DNA of 48,563 bases from Caulobacteraceae bacterium (GTDB taxonomy: Bacteria; Pseudomonadota; Alphaproteobacteria; Caulobacterales; Aquidulcibacteraceae), in assembly GCA_009773335.1 (NCBI GenBank), contig WRPF01000018.1, positions 1 to 48,563 of the forward strand, read 5' to 3'. Shown here in pieces: positions 31,857 to 39,840 of this stretch (positions are counted from its first letter, which is position 1; the number at the start of each line of letters is the position of its first letter). Both the position numbers and the translations under genes were made by a program. The notes below the pieces were generated by a model. The model saw only the letters and a list, made by a program, of their open reading frames with translations. It did not search any database and was not told the origin of the DNA.

Positions 31857-33308
31857 CTAGCGCCGCGAGGCGTAAACTTTCACCAGCTCATGCAAAAAAT
31901 CCCGGCCCTCGTACACCGAGCGCACGCGGATGCGTTCGTTGAGGCCGTGGGCGCCGTTGCCGTCTGGGTCGCCGAACATGGCGCTGAATCCATAGGTCGT
32001 GATGCCTGCGTGGTTGAGGAAGCGCCCGTCGGTGGCGCCGGTGGCCATGGTCGGCACGACCGGCACGCCCGGCCACATGCGCGCGGCGATCTGTTCGATG
32101 GGCGCTAGGACCGCGGGCGTGAGTTGCGGCGGCGGCGAGACGGGATCGGGCTCTGCGGCGACGCTGACCGTGATCTGCGGATCGGCGATGACGCGCTCGA
32201 GATCGGCCTTCACTTCGCCCGCCGTGTGACCCGGCAGGATGCGGCAGTTGACGTTGGCGCGCGCACGCTGCGGCAGCGCGTTCGGCGCGTGGCCGGCGTT
32301 GACCATGGTGGCGACGCACGTGGTGCGCAGCATCGAGTTGTACGATGGATCACGCGAGACGTTCGCCGCCGCGGCGGCGTTCGCCGGATTGGCGACGAGC
32401 GCGCGCATGGCCGCGCCCATGTCGCCGCCGGTGATGTCGGCGTTGCGCGTGAAAAAGAGCCGCGTGGCGTCGTTCAGCTCCACCGGGAAATCGTGCGCCT
32501 GGATTTTCGCCAGCGCCGCCGACAGCCGGTAGATCGCGTTCTCCTTGTACGGCCGCGAGCTGTGCCCGCCCGGGTTCGTCGTCTCGAAGGTGAAGTCCTG
32601 GTAGATCTTCTCGCCCGCCTGCACGCCCAGCGCGACGCGGTTGCCCTGCGCATCGAGACGCCCGCCGGCGCCTTCGTTGAGCGCGAAGCCCGCCTGCAGC
32701 AGCGGACGGTGATTTTCGAGCAGCCACTCGACGCCGTTGTGCGTGTCGGAGGTTTCCTCGCCGCAGGTCAGCGCAAGCTTGATGTCGCGACGCGGGCGAT
32801 AATTCTCGCGCCGGAAGCGGATCAGCGAGTCCGTGAACACCGCCGCCATCGCCTTGTCGTCGGCGACGCCGCGCGCGTAGAAATAGCCGCCCTCCTCGAT
32901 GAAGGTGAAGGGATCGCGGGTCCAGTCCTCGCGACGCGCCTCCACAACATCGATGTGCGCGAGCAGCAGCAGCGCCGGCAGGCGCCGGTTGGAGCCGCGC
33001 AGCACCGCGACGAGATTGCCGTCCCTGGGACGATCGGCGGGCGCCAGCACCTGCACGTCCGCCGCCGGAAAGCCCGCCGCCCTCAGACGCGCGCCCATCG
33101 CCTCGGCCGCGCGCGTGCACGAACCGTTCGACAGCGTCGTGTCGATCTCGACGAGTTCCTTGTAGAGCGCGCGGAATTCGAGCTGGTCGGCCCGCGCCGG
33201 GGGACCGGCGATCGGCTGGGTGGGGGTCGTCTGGGCCCATGAGGATTCGAGGGGCGCCGCGCCTGCCAGGACCGCGAGCGCTGCAACGGCGCCGAACATC
33301 GTCTTCAT
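31857..33308 (-). CDS. M20-family metallopeptidase, exported
   Basis: The 483-residue protein is an M20/M25/M40 peptidase with an inserted dimerisation domain. Metal ligands and catalytic residues are visible in LLLAHIDVVEA, GVADDKAMAA and LTCGEETSDTH. A signal peptide (hydrophobic core at about residues 5-17, site after SWAQ) sends it to the periplasm. Such enzymes split dipeptides or deacylate amino acids; the substrate cannot be inferred. Downstream, 53 bases separate it from the small membrane protein gene. Confidence 0.92.
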   Translation of the reverse strand: MKTMFGAVAALAVLAGAAPLESSWAQTTPTQPIAGPPARADQLEFRALYKELVEIDTTLSNGSCTRAAEAMGARLRAAGFPAADVQVLAPADRPRDGNLVAVLRGSNRRLPALLLLAHIDVVEARREDWTRDPFTFIEEGGYFYARGVADDKAMAAVFTDSLIRFRRENYRPRRDIKLALTCGEETSDTHNGVEWLLENHRPLLQAGFALNEGAGGRLDAQGNRVALGVQAGEKIYQDFTFETTNPGGHSSRPYKENAIYRLSAALAKIQAHDFPVELNDATRLFFTRNADITGGDMGAAMRALVANPANAAAAANVSRDPSYNSMLRTTCVATMVNAGHAPNALPQRARANVNCRILPGHTAGEVKADLERVIADPQITVSVAAEPDPVSPPPQLTPAVLAPIEQIAARMWPGVPVVPTMATGATDGRFLNHAGITTYGFSAMFGDPDGNGAHGLNERIRVRSVYEGRDFLHELVKVYASRR

Positions 33309-33368
33309 GAGTTTCTCCCGCTTGCCATTTGGCTAGACGGGGCGGCGCACCGGCGCAAGCGGTGAAGC

Positions 33369-34211
33369 CTAATGCGCCATCAGCAGCGGCACGGTGGCGA
33401 CGGCGAGGAGATCGCGCGTGGCGCCGCCGAACACCATCTCCCGCAGGCGTGAGTGCGCGTAGGCGCCCATCACGAGGAGATCGCCGCCGAGCGCTTCCGT
33501 CTCCTCCATCAGCACCCGCGCGATCGGCCGGCCGGCGCCATCGGCGTTGCGCACCTCCACGTTCACGCCGCGCCGCGCGAGGTGGGCGGCGATGTTGAGT
33601 CCGGGCTGATCGCCGTGGCCGAAGGCCTTGGGCTTGGCGTCCACGGTGAGCACGGTCGCGAGTTTGCAGCGGCCGAGGAAGGTGCGCGCCTCGGCGAGCG
33701 CGCGCGTCGCTTCGCGGCTTGCATCCCAGGCGATCACGATGTGCTCGGCGAACGAGGCAGGCGTCCACTTCGGCGGCGCCACAAGCACCGGCCGGCCGGC
33801 GTGATAGAGCACGCCCTCGATGGTCTCCAGGCGCATGTCCCCGCCTGAATCATCACGCGGGCGCGCGAGCACGGTGAGATCGGAGTAGCGCGCGTGCACG
33901 GCGGCGATGCGCCCCAGATCGCGGCCCAGCGCCTCGATGGTGCGGAACTCGACCTCGCGACCGCCCTGCTTCAGGCGCGCTTCGACGCGCTTGCGCTCCA
34001 CTTCGGCCTCGGCGCGCGCGCGGCCGAGCAGCTCGGCCCACACGCCTGCAACCACCGTGGGTTCGTAGGCGAGCGGTTCATCGGGCAGCGCGGTCAGGAA
34101 TGTCGCGGAGAGCGCCGCGCCGTGGACGTCGGCGAGGTGTTCGGCCAGCGCGATGGCGGGTTCGTCCGCCTCCGCGCCCAGCACGATGGCGAGAATGTCC
34201 TTCAGGCTCAT
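33369..34211 (-). CDS. Universal stress protein, two UspA-type domains
   Basis: The 280-residue protein begins at the ATG of MSLKDILAIVLG; the frame is open far upstream but that part is a shadow of the MFS gene. The first domain is poorly conserved. The second (about residues 150-280) has the ATP-binding Usp pattern GAYAHSRLREMVFGGATRDLL. Usp proteins act in stress survival, by an unclear mechanism. It stands 71 bases downstream of the MFS gene on the same strand. Confidence 0.88.
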   Translation of the reverse strand: MSLKDILAIVLGAEADEPAIALAEHLADVHGAALSATFLTALPDEPLAYEPTVVAGVWAELLGRARAEAEVERKRVEARLKQGGREVEFRTIEALGRDLGRIAAVHARYSDLTVLARPRDDSGGDMRLETIEGVLYHAGRPVLVAPPKWTPASFAEHIVIAWDASREATRALAEARTFLGRCKLATVLTVDAKPKAFGHGDQPGLNIAAHLARRGVNVEVRNADGAGRPIARVLMEETEALGGDLLVMGAYAHSRLREMVFGGATRDLLAVATVPLLMAH

Positions 34212-34282
34212 GGCGAGGCCTCCACAGATGGCGCGTTTGACACATACACCCGCAGGCGCACGCCACCAACGCGCCAGTGCGC

Positions 34283-35521
34283 TCAGGTTTCCGGCGCGGT
34301 CCGGATCGCGCGCGGCGGCGTGATGAATGCGAGCGCCGCGAGGCAGATGACGCCAATTCCGCCCGCTAGCAGGAACGCCGCGCCCGGAAAGTAGGCGCCG
34401 CCGCCGGGCTCGGCATGGTTCGCCAGTGTCTGCGTCATCACCAGCGGCCCGATGATGGCGGCCACGCTGACCATGCTCGCGAGGCCGCCCTGAAGTTCGC
34501 CCTGCGAATCCGGCGGCACGCGTTGCGACAGCAGGGCCTGCATCGACGCGTAGGCGAGCCCCTGCAACGCGCCGAGCGTCATCGCCGCATAGACCATCCA
34601 CACCTCCGTCGCGAAGGCGTTGGCGATGAAGGCCGCCGTGCCGGTGGCGATGCCGAGCATCGCTGCGCGCGCCTCGCCGATCCGCTTGACGATGCGCCCC
34701 ACGAGCAGTCCCTGCACCACCGCCATGGTCATGCCCACGTAGGCGAGGGAAAGGCCGATGTCGCGCGGCGACCAGTCGAACCGCGCCTTGGCGAAAAAGC
34801 CCCACGTCGCCGGATAGACCTGATGCGCGAGCTGCCAGCCGAACATGACCCCGATCAGCGCCAGCACGCCGGGGTGCTTGAGGAACGTCCTGAACGCGCC
34901 GAACGGATTGGCGCGCGCGAGCGAGAACAGGCGGCGGTTTTCCGGCGCCAGCGATTCCGGCAGCGCGAAATAACCGTATGCGGCGTTCGCCAGCGCCAGC
35001 AGCCCCGCCGCGATGAACGGCGCGCGCAGGCCGAACGTCGCAATCAGCCCGCCGAGGGCCGGCCCGACGATGAAGCCGATGCCGAACATCGCGCCCATCA
35101 TGCCGAAGGACTGCGCGCGCTTTTCCGGCGTCGAGATGTCGGCGATGTAGGCGCCCGCAGGACCGTAGACCGCGCCGGCGACGCCCGCGACGGCGCGGCC
35201 GACGAAGAGCCAGGCGATCGTCGGCGCGAACGCCATGAGCAGATAGTCGATGCCGAACGCGACAAGCGACAAGAGCAGGACCGGCCGGCGGCCGAAGCGG
35301 TCGCTCAGATTGCCGAGCACCGGCCCGCAGAAGAACTGCAGCACGCCGTAGACTATGAGCAGATAGCCGCCGATGCGCGTCGCCTCGTTGAGCGAGACGG
35401 CGCCGACCTTCATCAGCAGATCCGGCAGCACCGGCATGACGATCCCGAATCCGATCGTGTCGATCAGCACCGTGAGACAGATGAAGACAAGCGCGTGCGG
35501 TCGCGGCGCCGCCGCGGTCAC
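34283..35521 (-). CDS. MFS transporter of the TetA-like drug efflux type
   Basis: The 412-residue protein has twelve predicted membrane helices. The MFS motif A is GNLSDRFGRRP between helices 2 and 3, and a TetA-like motif C region follows (GFIVGPALGG). TetA-type proteins export drugs in exchange for protons; a tetracycline role is not shown. The GTG start overlaps the stop of the VOC gene (GTGA); the frame is open further upstream only as a shadow. Together with the VOC gene and the divergent tetR-type gene it forms a typical regulator-resistance module. Confidence 0.9.
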   Translation of the reverse strand: MTAAAPRPHALVFICLTVLIDTIGFGIVMPVLPDLLMKVGAVSLNEATRIGGYLLIVYGVLQFFCGPVLGNLSDRFGRRPVLLLSLVAFGIDYLLMAFAPTIAWLFVGRAVAGVAGAVYGPAGAYIADISTPEKRAQSFGMMGAMFGIGFIVGPALGGLIATFGLRAPFIAAGLLALANAAYGYFALPESLAPENRRLFSLARANPFGAFRTFLKHPGVLALIGVMFGWQLAHQVYPATWGFFAKARFDWSPRDIGLSLAYVGMTMAVVQGLLVGRIVKRIGEARAAMLGIATGTAAFIANAFATEVWMVYAAMTLGALQGLAYASMQALLSQRVPPDSQGELQGGLASMVSVAAIIGPLVMTQTLANHAEPGGGAYFPGAAFLLAGGIGVICLAALAFITPPRAIRTAPET

Positions 35522-35985
35522 GGGGTCGGCTCGCCGAGCAGCATCGCCGTCCAGCGCGCCTGCATCTGCTCGGGCGTGATGTCCTCGCGCGCGGCGGTGA
35601 GATGCCAGCGATACCCGAACGGACACGCGACCATGGCGGAGCGATCACCGTAGAACTCGTCCTTCGGCGCGCGCAGGACGGTGGCCCCGACGGCTTCCGC
35701 GCGCGCGACGGCCGCGTCGCAGTCCGCCACGCTGAGGTGCAGCGATACGGGCGATCCGCCGAAGGACGGCGGCGCCTTCGCGCCGAAATCCGGATACTCG
35801 TCGGAAATCATCAGCACGCCGTCGCCGACGTGCAGCTCGGCATGGCCGACCTTGCCTTCGGGCTCCGTGAGCCGGAACGATTCCACGGCGCCGAACGCCG
35901 CGACGTAGAAGTCGATCGCCTCGGCGGCGCCGCGCACGCAGATGTAGGGCGCGATACCCGCACGCCTGATGGGAACCTGCGACAT
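35518..35985 (-). CDS. VOC-family (PhnB/glyoxalase-like) protein
   Basis: The 155 residues form two beta-alpha-beta-beta-beta units typical of the vicinal-oxygen-chelate fold: an N-terminal AIDFYVAAFGAVE, a central HAELHVGDGVLMISD, and a C-terminal GCPFGYRWHL-like segment (VACPFGYRWHL). Members include glyoxalases and antibiotic-binding proteins. Coupling to an MFS exporter favours a resistance role, by inference. The promoter lies in the 71-base gap to the divergent tetR-type gene. Confidence 0.87.
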   Translation of the reverse strand: MSQVPIRRAGIAPYICVRGAAEAIDFYVAAFGAVESFRLTEPEGKVGHAELHVGDGVLMISDEYPDFGAKAPPSFGGSPVSLHLSVADCDAAVARAEAVGATVLRAPKDEFYGDRSAMVACPFGYRWHLTAAREDITPEQMQARWTAMLLGEPTP

Positions 35986-36004
35986 CTCAAGACCTCCCGT
36001 GTAT

Positions 36005-36015
36005 TGCGTTACGCA
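36005..36015. promoter_or_regulatory. Candidate TetR operator between VOC/MFS operon and tetR-type gene
   Basis: TGCGT-T-ACGCA is a perfect 11-bp palindrome in the short divergent intergenic region, 42 bases before the regulator's start and 20 before the VOC start. A TetR dimer bound there could repress both directions. Confidence 0.5.
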
Positions 36016-36056
36016 TCGTCACGAAATAAGGTCGCCCTGTCAACACCGGTTTCGAC

Positions 36057-36665
36057 ATGCACGACGATGAAACGCCACCGCCTCGAACACGCGGACGCCC
36101 CCGGGGCCGCCCCCGCGACGAGAGCGCGCGCGCCGAGGTGCTCGCTGCCGCGCGCGTGCTGCTGCAAGAAGGCGGCCTGACCGCAGTGACGATGGACCGC
36201 CTCGCTGCGCGCACGGGCGTCGGCAAGCCGACGATCTACCGCTCGTGGCCGAATGCGCACGCGGTGGCGCTCGACGCGCTGCTGCAGAGCGCAGCCCTCA
36301 TGCCTGCCGTGCGCGAGAGCGCCGCGCCCTTGATGGATCTGCGCAAGCAGCTCCGCAAGATCGCCGCCCTCTTCGCCACGCCCACCGGCCGCAGCGTGGC
36401 GCTGATGATCGCGGCCGCGCAGAGCGAGACGGAACTCGCCAAGGTGTTCCGCCACCGTTTCATGCTGGCGAGCCGCGAGGAAGGCCGCCGCCTCCTCGCG
36501 CGCGCCATCGAGGCCGGCGAAGTGCGCGCGAAGATCGACATGGAGGCTGCGCTCGACCTGATCTACGCGCCGCTCTTCTTCCGCCTGCTCGTGGGCCACG
36601 GCAGCCTTGACCGGAAGTTCGTCGATTCAGTTCTGGATCACGCGCTTGCCGGCCTGAAGGCCTAA
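36057..36665 (+). CDS. TetR-family regulator with an Arg/Gly/Pro-rich N-terminal arm
   Basis: A TetR helix-turn-helix spans about residues 25-65 (VTMDRLAARTGVGKPTIYRSW), followed by a helical ligand-binding part to residue 202. Ahead of it lies RTRGRPRGRPRDE with two GRPR units, an AT-hook-like arm that may contact the minor groove. The gene is divergent from the VOC-MFS operon and overlaps the radical SAM gene tail to tail by four bases. Its target is most likely the neighbouring efflux operon. Confidence 0.88.
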   Translation: MHDDETPPPRTRGRPRGRPRDESARAEVLAAARVLLQEGGLTAVTMDRLAARTGVGKPTIYRSWPNAHAVALDALLQSAALMPAVRESAAPLMDLRKQLRKIAALFATPTGRSVALMIAAAQSETELAKVFRHRFMLASREEGRRLLARAIEAGEVRAKIDMEAALDLIYAPLFFRLLVGHGSLDRKFVDSVLDHALAGLKA

Positions 36666-37594
36666 ACCGCGCACTTGCCGCCGCCGAGGACGCAGAACTT
36701 CGCGCAATGCGGGTGATTGAGCGCGACCTCGCGGGGGCTCTCCGCGAGCGTCGCGCCCAGCTCGAACTGCGGATCGTACGGCAGCAACGTGCACGCCACG
36801 ACGGCAGCGTGTTCGGCGCCCGCACGTCGCACCACCATGCGGCTCGACGCGCACATCACGTCCTGTGGACTCTTGTGGAGAATGCCCCAGCAGGCGGTCG
36901 TGATCTCCGGCACGTCTGCGGTTTCATCCATCTCGGGAAACAGCACGAGCTGCGGCGCCGTTGCGGCGTCGATGGCCCAGCCGCGCGCGGCGAACAGCGC
37001 CGCATACCGCGCGCGCAGCGCTGCCTCATCCTCGCCCCACAGGCGTCCGGCGATGTGGACGGAAAACCCTTCGCCAAAGAGCCAGTCGAGCCCGGCCATG
37101 GTTTCATCGAAGGCGCCCGCGCCACGCTCGGCGTCGTGGGGGCCCTCATCGGGATGATCGAGGCTGACGCGCAGGGTCAGGCGATCGCCGTGGCGCGCAC
37201 GCAGGGCCTGCAACCCTTCGCGCACGCGCGGCCGCATCATCGGCTTCATCGCGTTGGTGAGCACGATCACGGGACGCCCCGACGCGAGCGCCATGCCCAG
37301 CATCCCGATGATATGGGGATTCATGAACGGTTCGCCGCCGGTGAACCCCACCTCCACGTCCGGGCTGGTCTCGGCGAGGAAAGGCGCGACGTCCCCCGGC
37401 GCGAGGTAGACGAGCCGGTCGTTCGTCGGCGAACTCTCGATGTAGCAGCTTGCGCAGGTGATGTTGCAGAGCGTGCCGGTGTTCAGCCAGAGCGTGCGCA
37501 GCGCACCGAGGGTCACGGTCGCGCGCGCCTCCCCCCTGGCGGTGACATGCGGGTCGCGGAACTTTGCGGATCTGAAGGTCGCGGTATCGGCCAA
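36662..37594 (-). CDS. Radical SAM protein of unknown function
   Basis: The protein is 310 residues long and carries the radical SAM cluster motif CxxxCxxC at Cys43, Cys47 and Cys50 (CNITCASCY). The GGEPFMNP segment that contacts S-adenosylmethionine follows. Further Cys residues at the end (HCAKFCVLGGGKC, plus CASS and CTLL upstream) suggest one extra iron-sulfur cluster, as in SPASM or twitch domains. Such enzymes modify peptides or small molecules by radical chemistry; no precursor peptide gene is adjacent. It converges on the tetR-type gene with overlapping stops. Confidence 0.88.
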   Translation of the reverse strand: MADTATFRSAKFRDPHVTARGEARATVTLGALRTLWLNTGTLCNITCASCYIESSPTNDRLVYLAPGDVAPFLAETSPDVEVGFTGGEPFMNPHIIGMLGMALASGRPVIVLTNAMKPMMRPRVREGLQALRARHGDRLTLRVSLDHPDEGPHDAERGAGAFDETMAGLDWLFGEGFSVHIAGRLWGEDEAALRARYAALFAARGWAIDAATAPQLVLFPEMDETADVPEITTACWGILHKSPQDVMCASSRMVVRRAGAEHAAVVACTLLPYDPQFELGATLAESPREVALNHPHCAKFCVLGGGKCAV

Positions 37595-37696
37595 GGACGG
37601 TTTTCCTGCTTGCCAACGACGTACGGCCGGGGGCCGGCCCCGGTTACGCGCATCGTTGTTTTCTGGATACTTTCTGGCCGTCCGGGCCGGAAAAAT

Positions 37697-37897
37697 CTAC
37701 AGCCGTGCGAAGCCGATGGCGGCGAAGCGGTCATCGGCGGGCGCGAGCGGCGCCTCGCCCTCGATGTCCCATGCGGCGTTGCAGGGCGCGCAGTACGCCA
37801 CATCGCCGTCAGTCGCGCGGAAAAGTGAGGCCCGACGTCGACGGATCAGTATCGCCGCGCATTTCGGACAGGGTTCGCCGATGAATTTGCCGGGCAT
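37697..37897 (-). CDS. Small zinc-ribbon protein, 66 aa
   Basis: Two Cys pairs, CPKC near residue 12 and CAPC near residue 38, could form a zinc ribbon. The rest is mixed charged and hydrophobic. The ATG follows GGGGGTGC; a GTG two codons earlier is less likely. It lies 102 bases upstream of the radical SAM gene on the same strand. No family name can be given. Confidence 0.65.
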   Translation of the reverse strand: MPGKFIGEPCPKCAAILIRRRRASLFRATDGDVAYCAPCNAAWDIEGEAPLAPADDRFAAIGFARL

Positions 37898-37979
37898 ATG
37901 CACCCCCGACTGAAACGGGCCTCACACGTGAAAGACTGCGCCTGCACGGTTAACGGAAGATTATGCGCGAAACGCGGTC

Positions 37980-38318
37980 CTAGGACTTTTTCTTCTTCGG
38001 GGGCGGCGCGTTCGCGTGTGTGTGTGCGGCGAGCAGCGCGCTCTTCAGCGTCGCCGCATCGACCTTCTTCAGATCGCACCGCGTTGCACCCTGCGCGCGC
38101 CATCCGCCCGTCACAGGCGCAAACGCACCGGGCGCCATCGCACAGTAGTGCGCCTGCAGATCGGGATCGAACATCAGGTTGATGTCGCCGCCATCGCCCG
38201 CGAGCGTCGCGAAGATGCGCCTGGGCGTGCGGAAAGCGATGCGATCAAAGTGCGGCTTCTCTTCGGCGCCGGGAAGCGCGAGAGCGTATTCGCGGGCGCG
38301 TCGGACTGTGATCGGCAT
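37980..38318 (-). CDS. MmcQ/YjbR-family protein
   Basis: The 112 residues fit the MmcQ/YjbR (CyaY-like) fold: REYALALPGAEEKPHFDRIAFR at the start, a middle strand RRIFATLAGDGGDINLMFD, and WRAQGATRCDLKKVDAATLKSAL near the end. It finishes in a lysine tail. Family members are described as DNA-binding, but the function is poorly known. No operon partner is evident. Confidence 0.85.
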   Translation of the reverse strand: MPITVRRAREYALALPGAEEKPHFDRIAFRTPRRIFATLAGDGGDINLMFDPDLQAHYCAMAPGAFAPVTGGWRAQGATRCDLKKVDAATLKSALLAAHTHANAPPPKKKKS

Positions 38319-38382
38319 CGGAACGCTCCATGCATGCGGCCCACTTGGGGCGCGGCGCGAACTACCCTAGTGTCGCGGTCCC

Positions 38383-39069
38383 ATGACGCCAATCGACATT
38401 GCTTCCGCCGCGATCTTTACGCTGTGCTGGCTTTTCTACGAAGCCCTGCTCCGGCGCGTGTCCGGCGCGCGCGGCAGCCTGAACCAGGACATGGGGACAA
38501 TCCGCGTCGCCTGGATGCGCCGTCTCGTCGAACGCGACAACCGCATCGCCGATTCAAGCCTCGTCGGGCACCTGCTCAATTCCGCGAGTTTTTTCGCATC
38601 GACGAACCTGCTCGTCATCGCCGCCGTCATGGGCGTGCTCTTCGGCGGCGAGGCGATGCTGTCGAACCTGCGCGACATTTCCATCTTCGGCGCCGCGCCT
38701 GACTGGCTTCTGGAGGTCAAGATCGGGCTGGTGGCTGTGACGCTGACGCGCGGCCTGCTCGATTTCATCTGGGCGATCCGCCAGCTGAACTACTGCGTGG
38801 CGCTCATCGGCGCTGCGCCCAATGCGGGCGAGCCGCAGAGCGCTGCCTATGCGGAGGCGCTGGGCGAAGTGTTGACGCCGGCGCTTTCGGCATTCAATCG
38901 CGGCGTGCGCGCCTATTATTTTGCGCTGGGCGCCGCGGCCTGGCTGGTGAGCCCGTGGGCGATGGGACTCGCCGCGATCGCCGCCTTTGCACTGCTCGCG
39001 CGTCGCCAGATCGCCAGCGGCGCCGCCCTCGGCGTGCGCAAGGCGCGCAACATCCTGGCGCAGGACTGA
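38383..39069 (+). CDS. DUF599-family membrane protein
   Basis: The 228-residue protein has about four membrane segments: near residues 6-22, 68-92, 108-130 and 178-215. The sequence between them, such as DMGTIRVAWMRRLVERDNRIADSSL, follows the DUF599 family. Family members are inner-membrane proteins without an assigned function. It is divergent from the YjbR-type gene. Confidence 0.82.
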   Translation: MTPIDIASAAIFTLCWLFYEALLRRVSGARGSLNQDMGTIRVAWMRRLVERDNRIADSSLVGHLLNSASFFASTNLLVIAAVMGVLFGGEAMLSNLRDISIFGAAPDWLLEVKIGLVAVTLTRGLLDFIWAIRQLNYCVALIGAAPNAGEPQSAAYAEALGEVLTPALSAFNRGVRAYYFALGAAAWLVSPWAMGLAAIAAFALLARRQIASGAALGVRKARNILAQD

Positions 39070-39078
39070 CCGTCCCGC

Positions 39079-39194
39079 TCAGCGCGCGACCCAGCCGCCG
39101 TCGACGACGAGGGCGTGGCTGAGCGATAAGGCAGCGGGTTGCCATTCCCTACGACCTCCGGGTCGCGAAGATTCCATCCCTTCCGGTTCCGCCA
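39079..39194. pseudogene. Scar: SDR C-terminus remnant joined to a degenerate tRNA-Ser-like sequence
   Basis: On the minus strand 39079-39120 encodes LSHALVVDGGWVAR and a stop, the usual end of a short-chain dehydrogenase; nothing upstream continues the gene. On the plus strand about 39113-39194 resembles a class II tRNA: GTGGCTGAGC D-arm, variable arm CGACC-TCC-GGTCG, T-arm-like GAAG...CTTC, acceptor strand CGGTTCC, discriminator G and CCA. The 5' acceptor strand and a proper anticodon stem are missing. Confidence 0.4.
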
Positions 39195-39276
39195 GCGTGG
39201 TGAAATGCGACCCGCTCGCTACTTGTCTGCCGCGCTAGTCAGAGCCAGACTGGGACCTGGTGGCGGGGGCTTTCCG

Positions 39277-39825
39277 ATGAAGAGAATGCTGTTTCTGGCC
39301 TGCGCTGCAGCGCTTCAAGCTTGCACATCTCCCAGCAACATAGTCTCCGGGAGCGAGATTGCCGCCGTCGAGACCGCCGCTGAGAGGTTTCACCAGCACC
39401 TCATCTCTGGCGACGACGCAGCTATCTATGAAGAGGCTGCAGGAGATTTTCGCAACAATACGACCCGTGAAAATCTGATCGCGACGACCGCGAGATTTAG
39501 AAGCGGCACGGTTGGTTGCGCGGCGGCGCGTCGTGACCCCGAGAGGATCAAGATAACAAATCGCGCGATGCTCGTCGGCGAAGGGATGAGCGGCCGATTT
39601 GTCGCCGTCGTCTACGTGCACGCATGTGGGCCGCGCACGGTTACGGAAACGCTGACCTTCAAGCTTCGAAATGATGTTGCGACGCTGATCGGCGCCCACT
39701 TTTCGGGACCGCAGTTTTCGCCAGAACCGCTCGCGCCGACGCCCGAGCCCGGTCAAGCACTTCCACCCCTTCCGCCGCCCGATCCGGAAACGGCCCCTGC
39801 CGTTGTTCCGCCCAACGCCGGGTAG
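39277..39825 (+). CDS. Lipoprotein, hypothetical, 182 aa
   Basis: The ATG is followed by a short signal sequence ending in the lipobox ALQAC (Cys16). Residues 30-140 look like a helix-plus-sheet NTF2-like domain (AAERFHQHLISGDDAAIYEE, then FVAVVYVHACGPRTVTETLTFKL). The end is Pro-rich and probably disordered. A role is not known. The frame extends upstream without support. It converges on ald, with a hairpin between the stops. Confidence 0.65.
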   Translation: MKRMLFLACAAALQACTSPSNIVSGSEIAAVETAAERFHQHLISGDDAAIYEEAAGDFRNNTTRENLIATTARFRSGTVGCAAARRDPERIKITNRAMLVGEGMSGRFVAVVYVHACGPRTVTETLTFKLRNDVATLIGAHFSGPQFSPEPLAPTPEPGQALPPLPPPDPETAPAVVPPNAG

Positions 39826-39840
39826 CCGGCAAGCCTACCC
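39820..39840. terminator. Hairpin between convergent genes
   Basis: GGGTAG and CTACCC pair around a 9-base loop and overlap both stop codons. No T-run follows, so factor-independent termination is uncertain. Confidence 0.4.
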
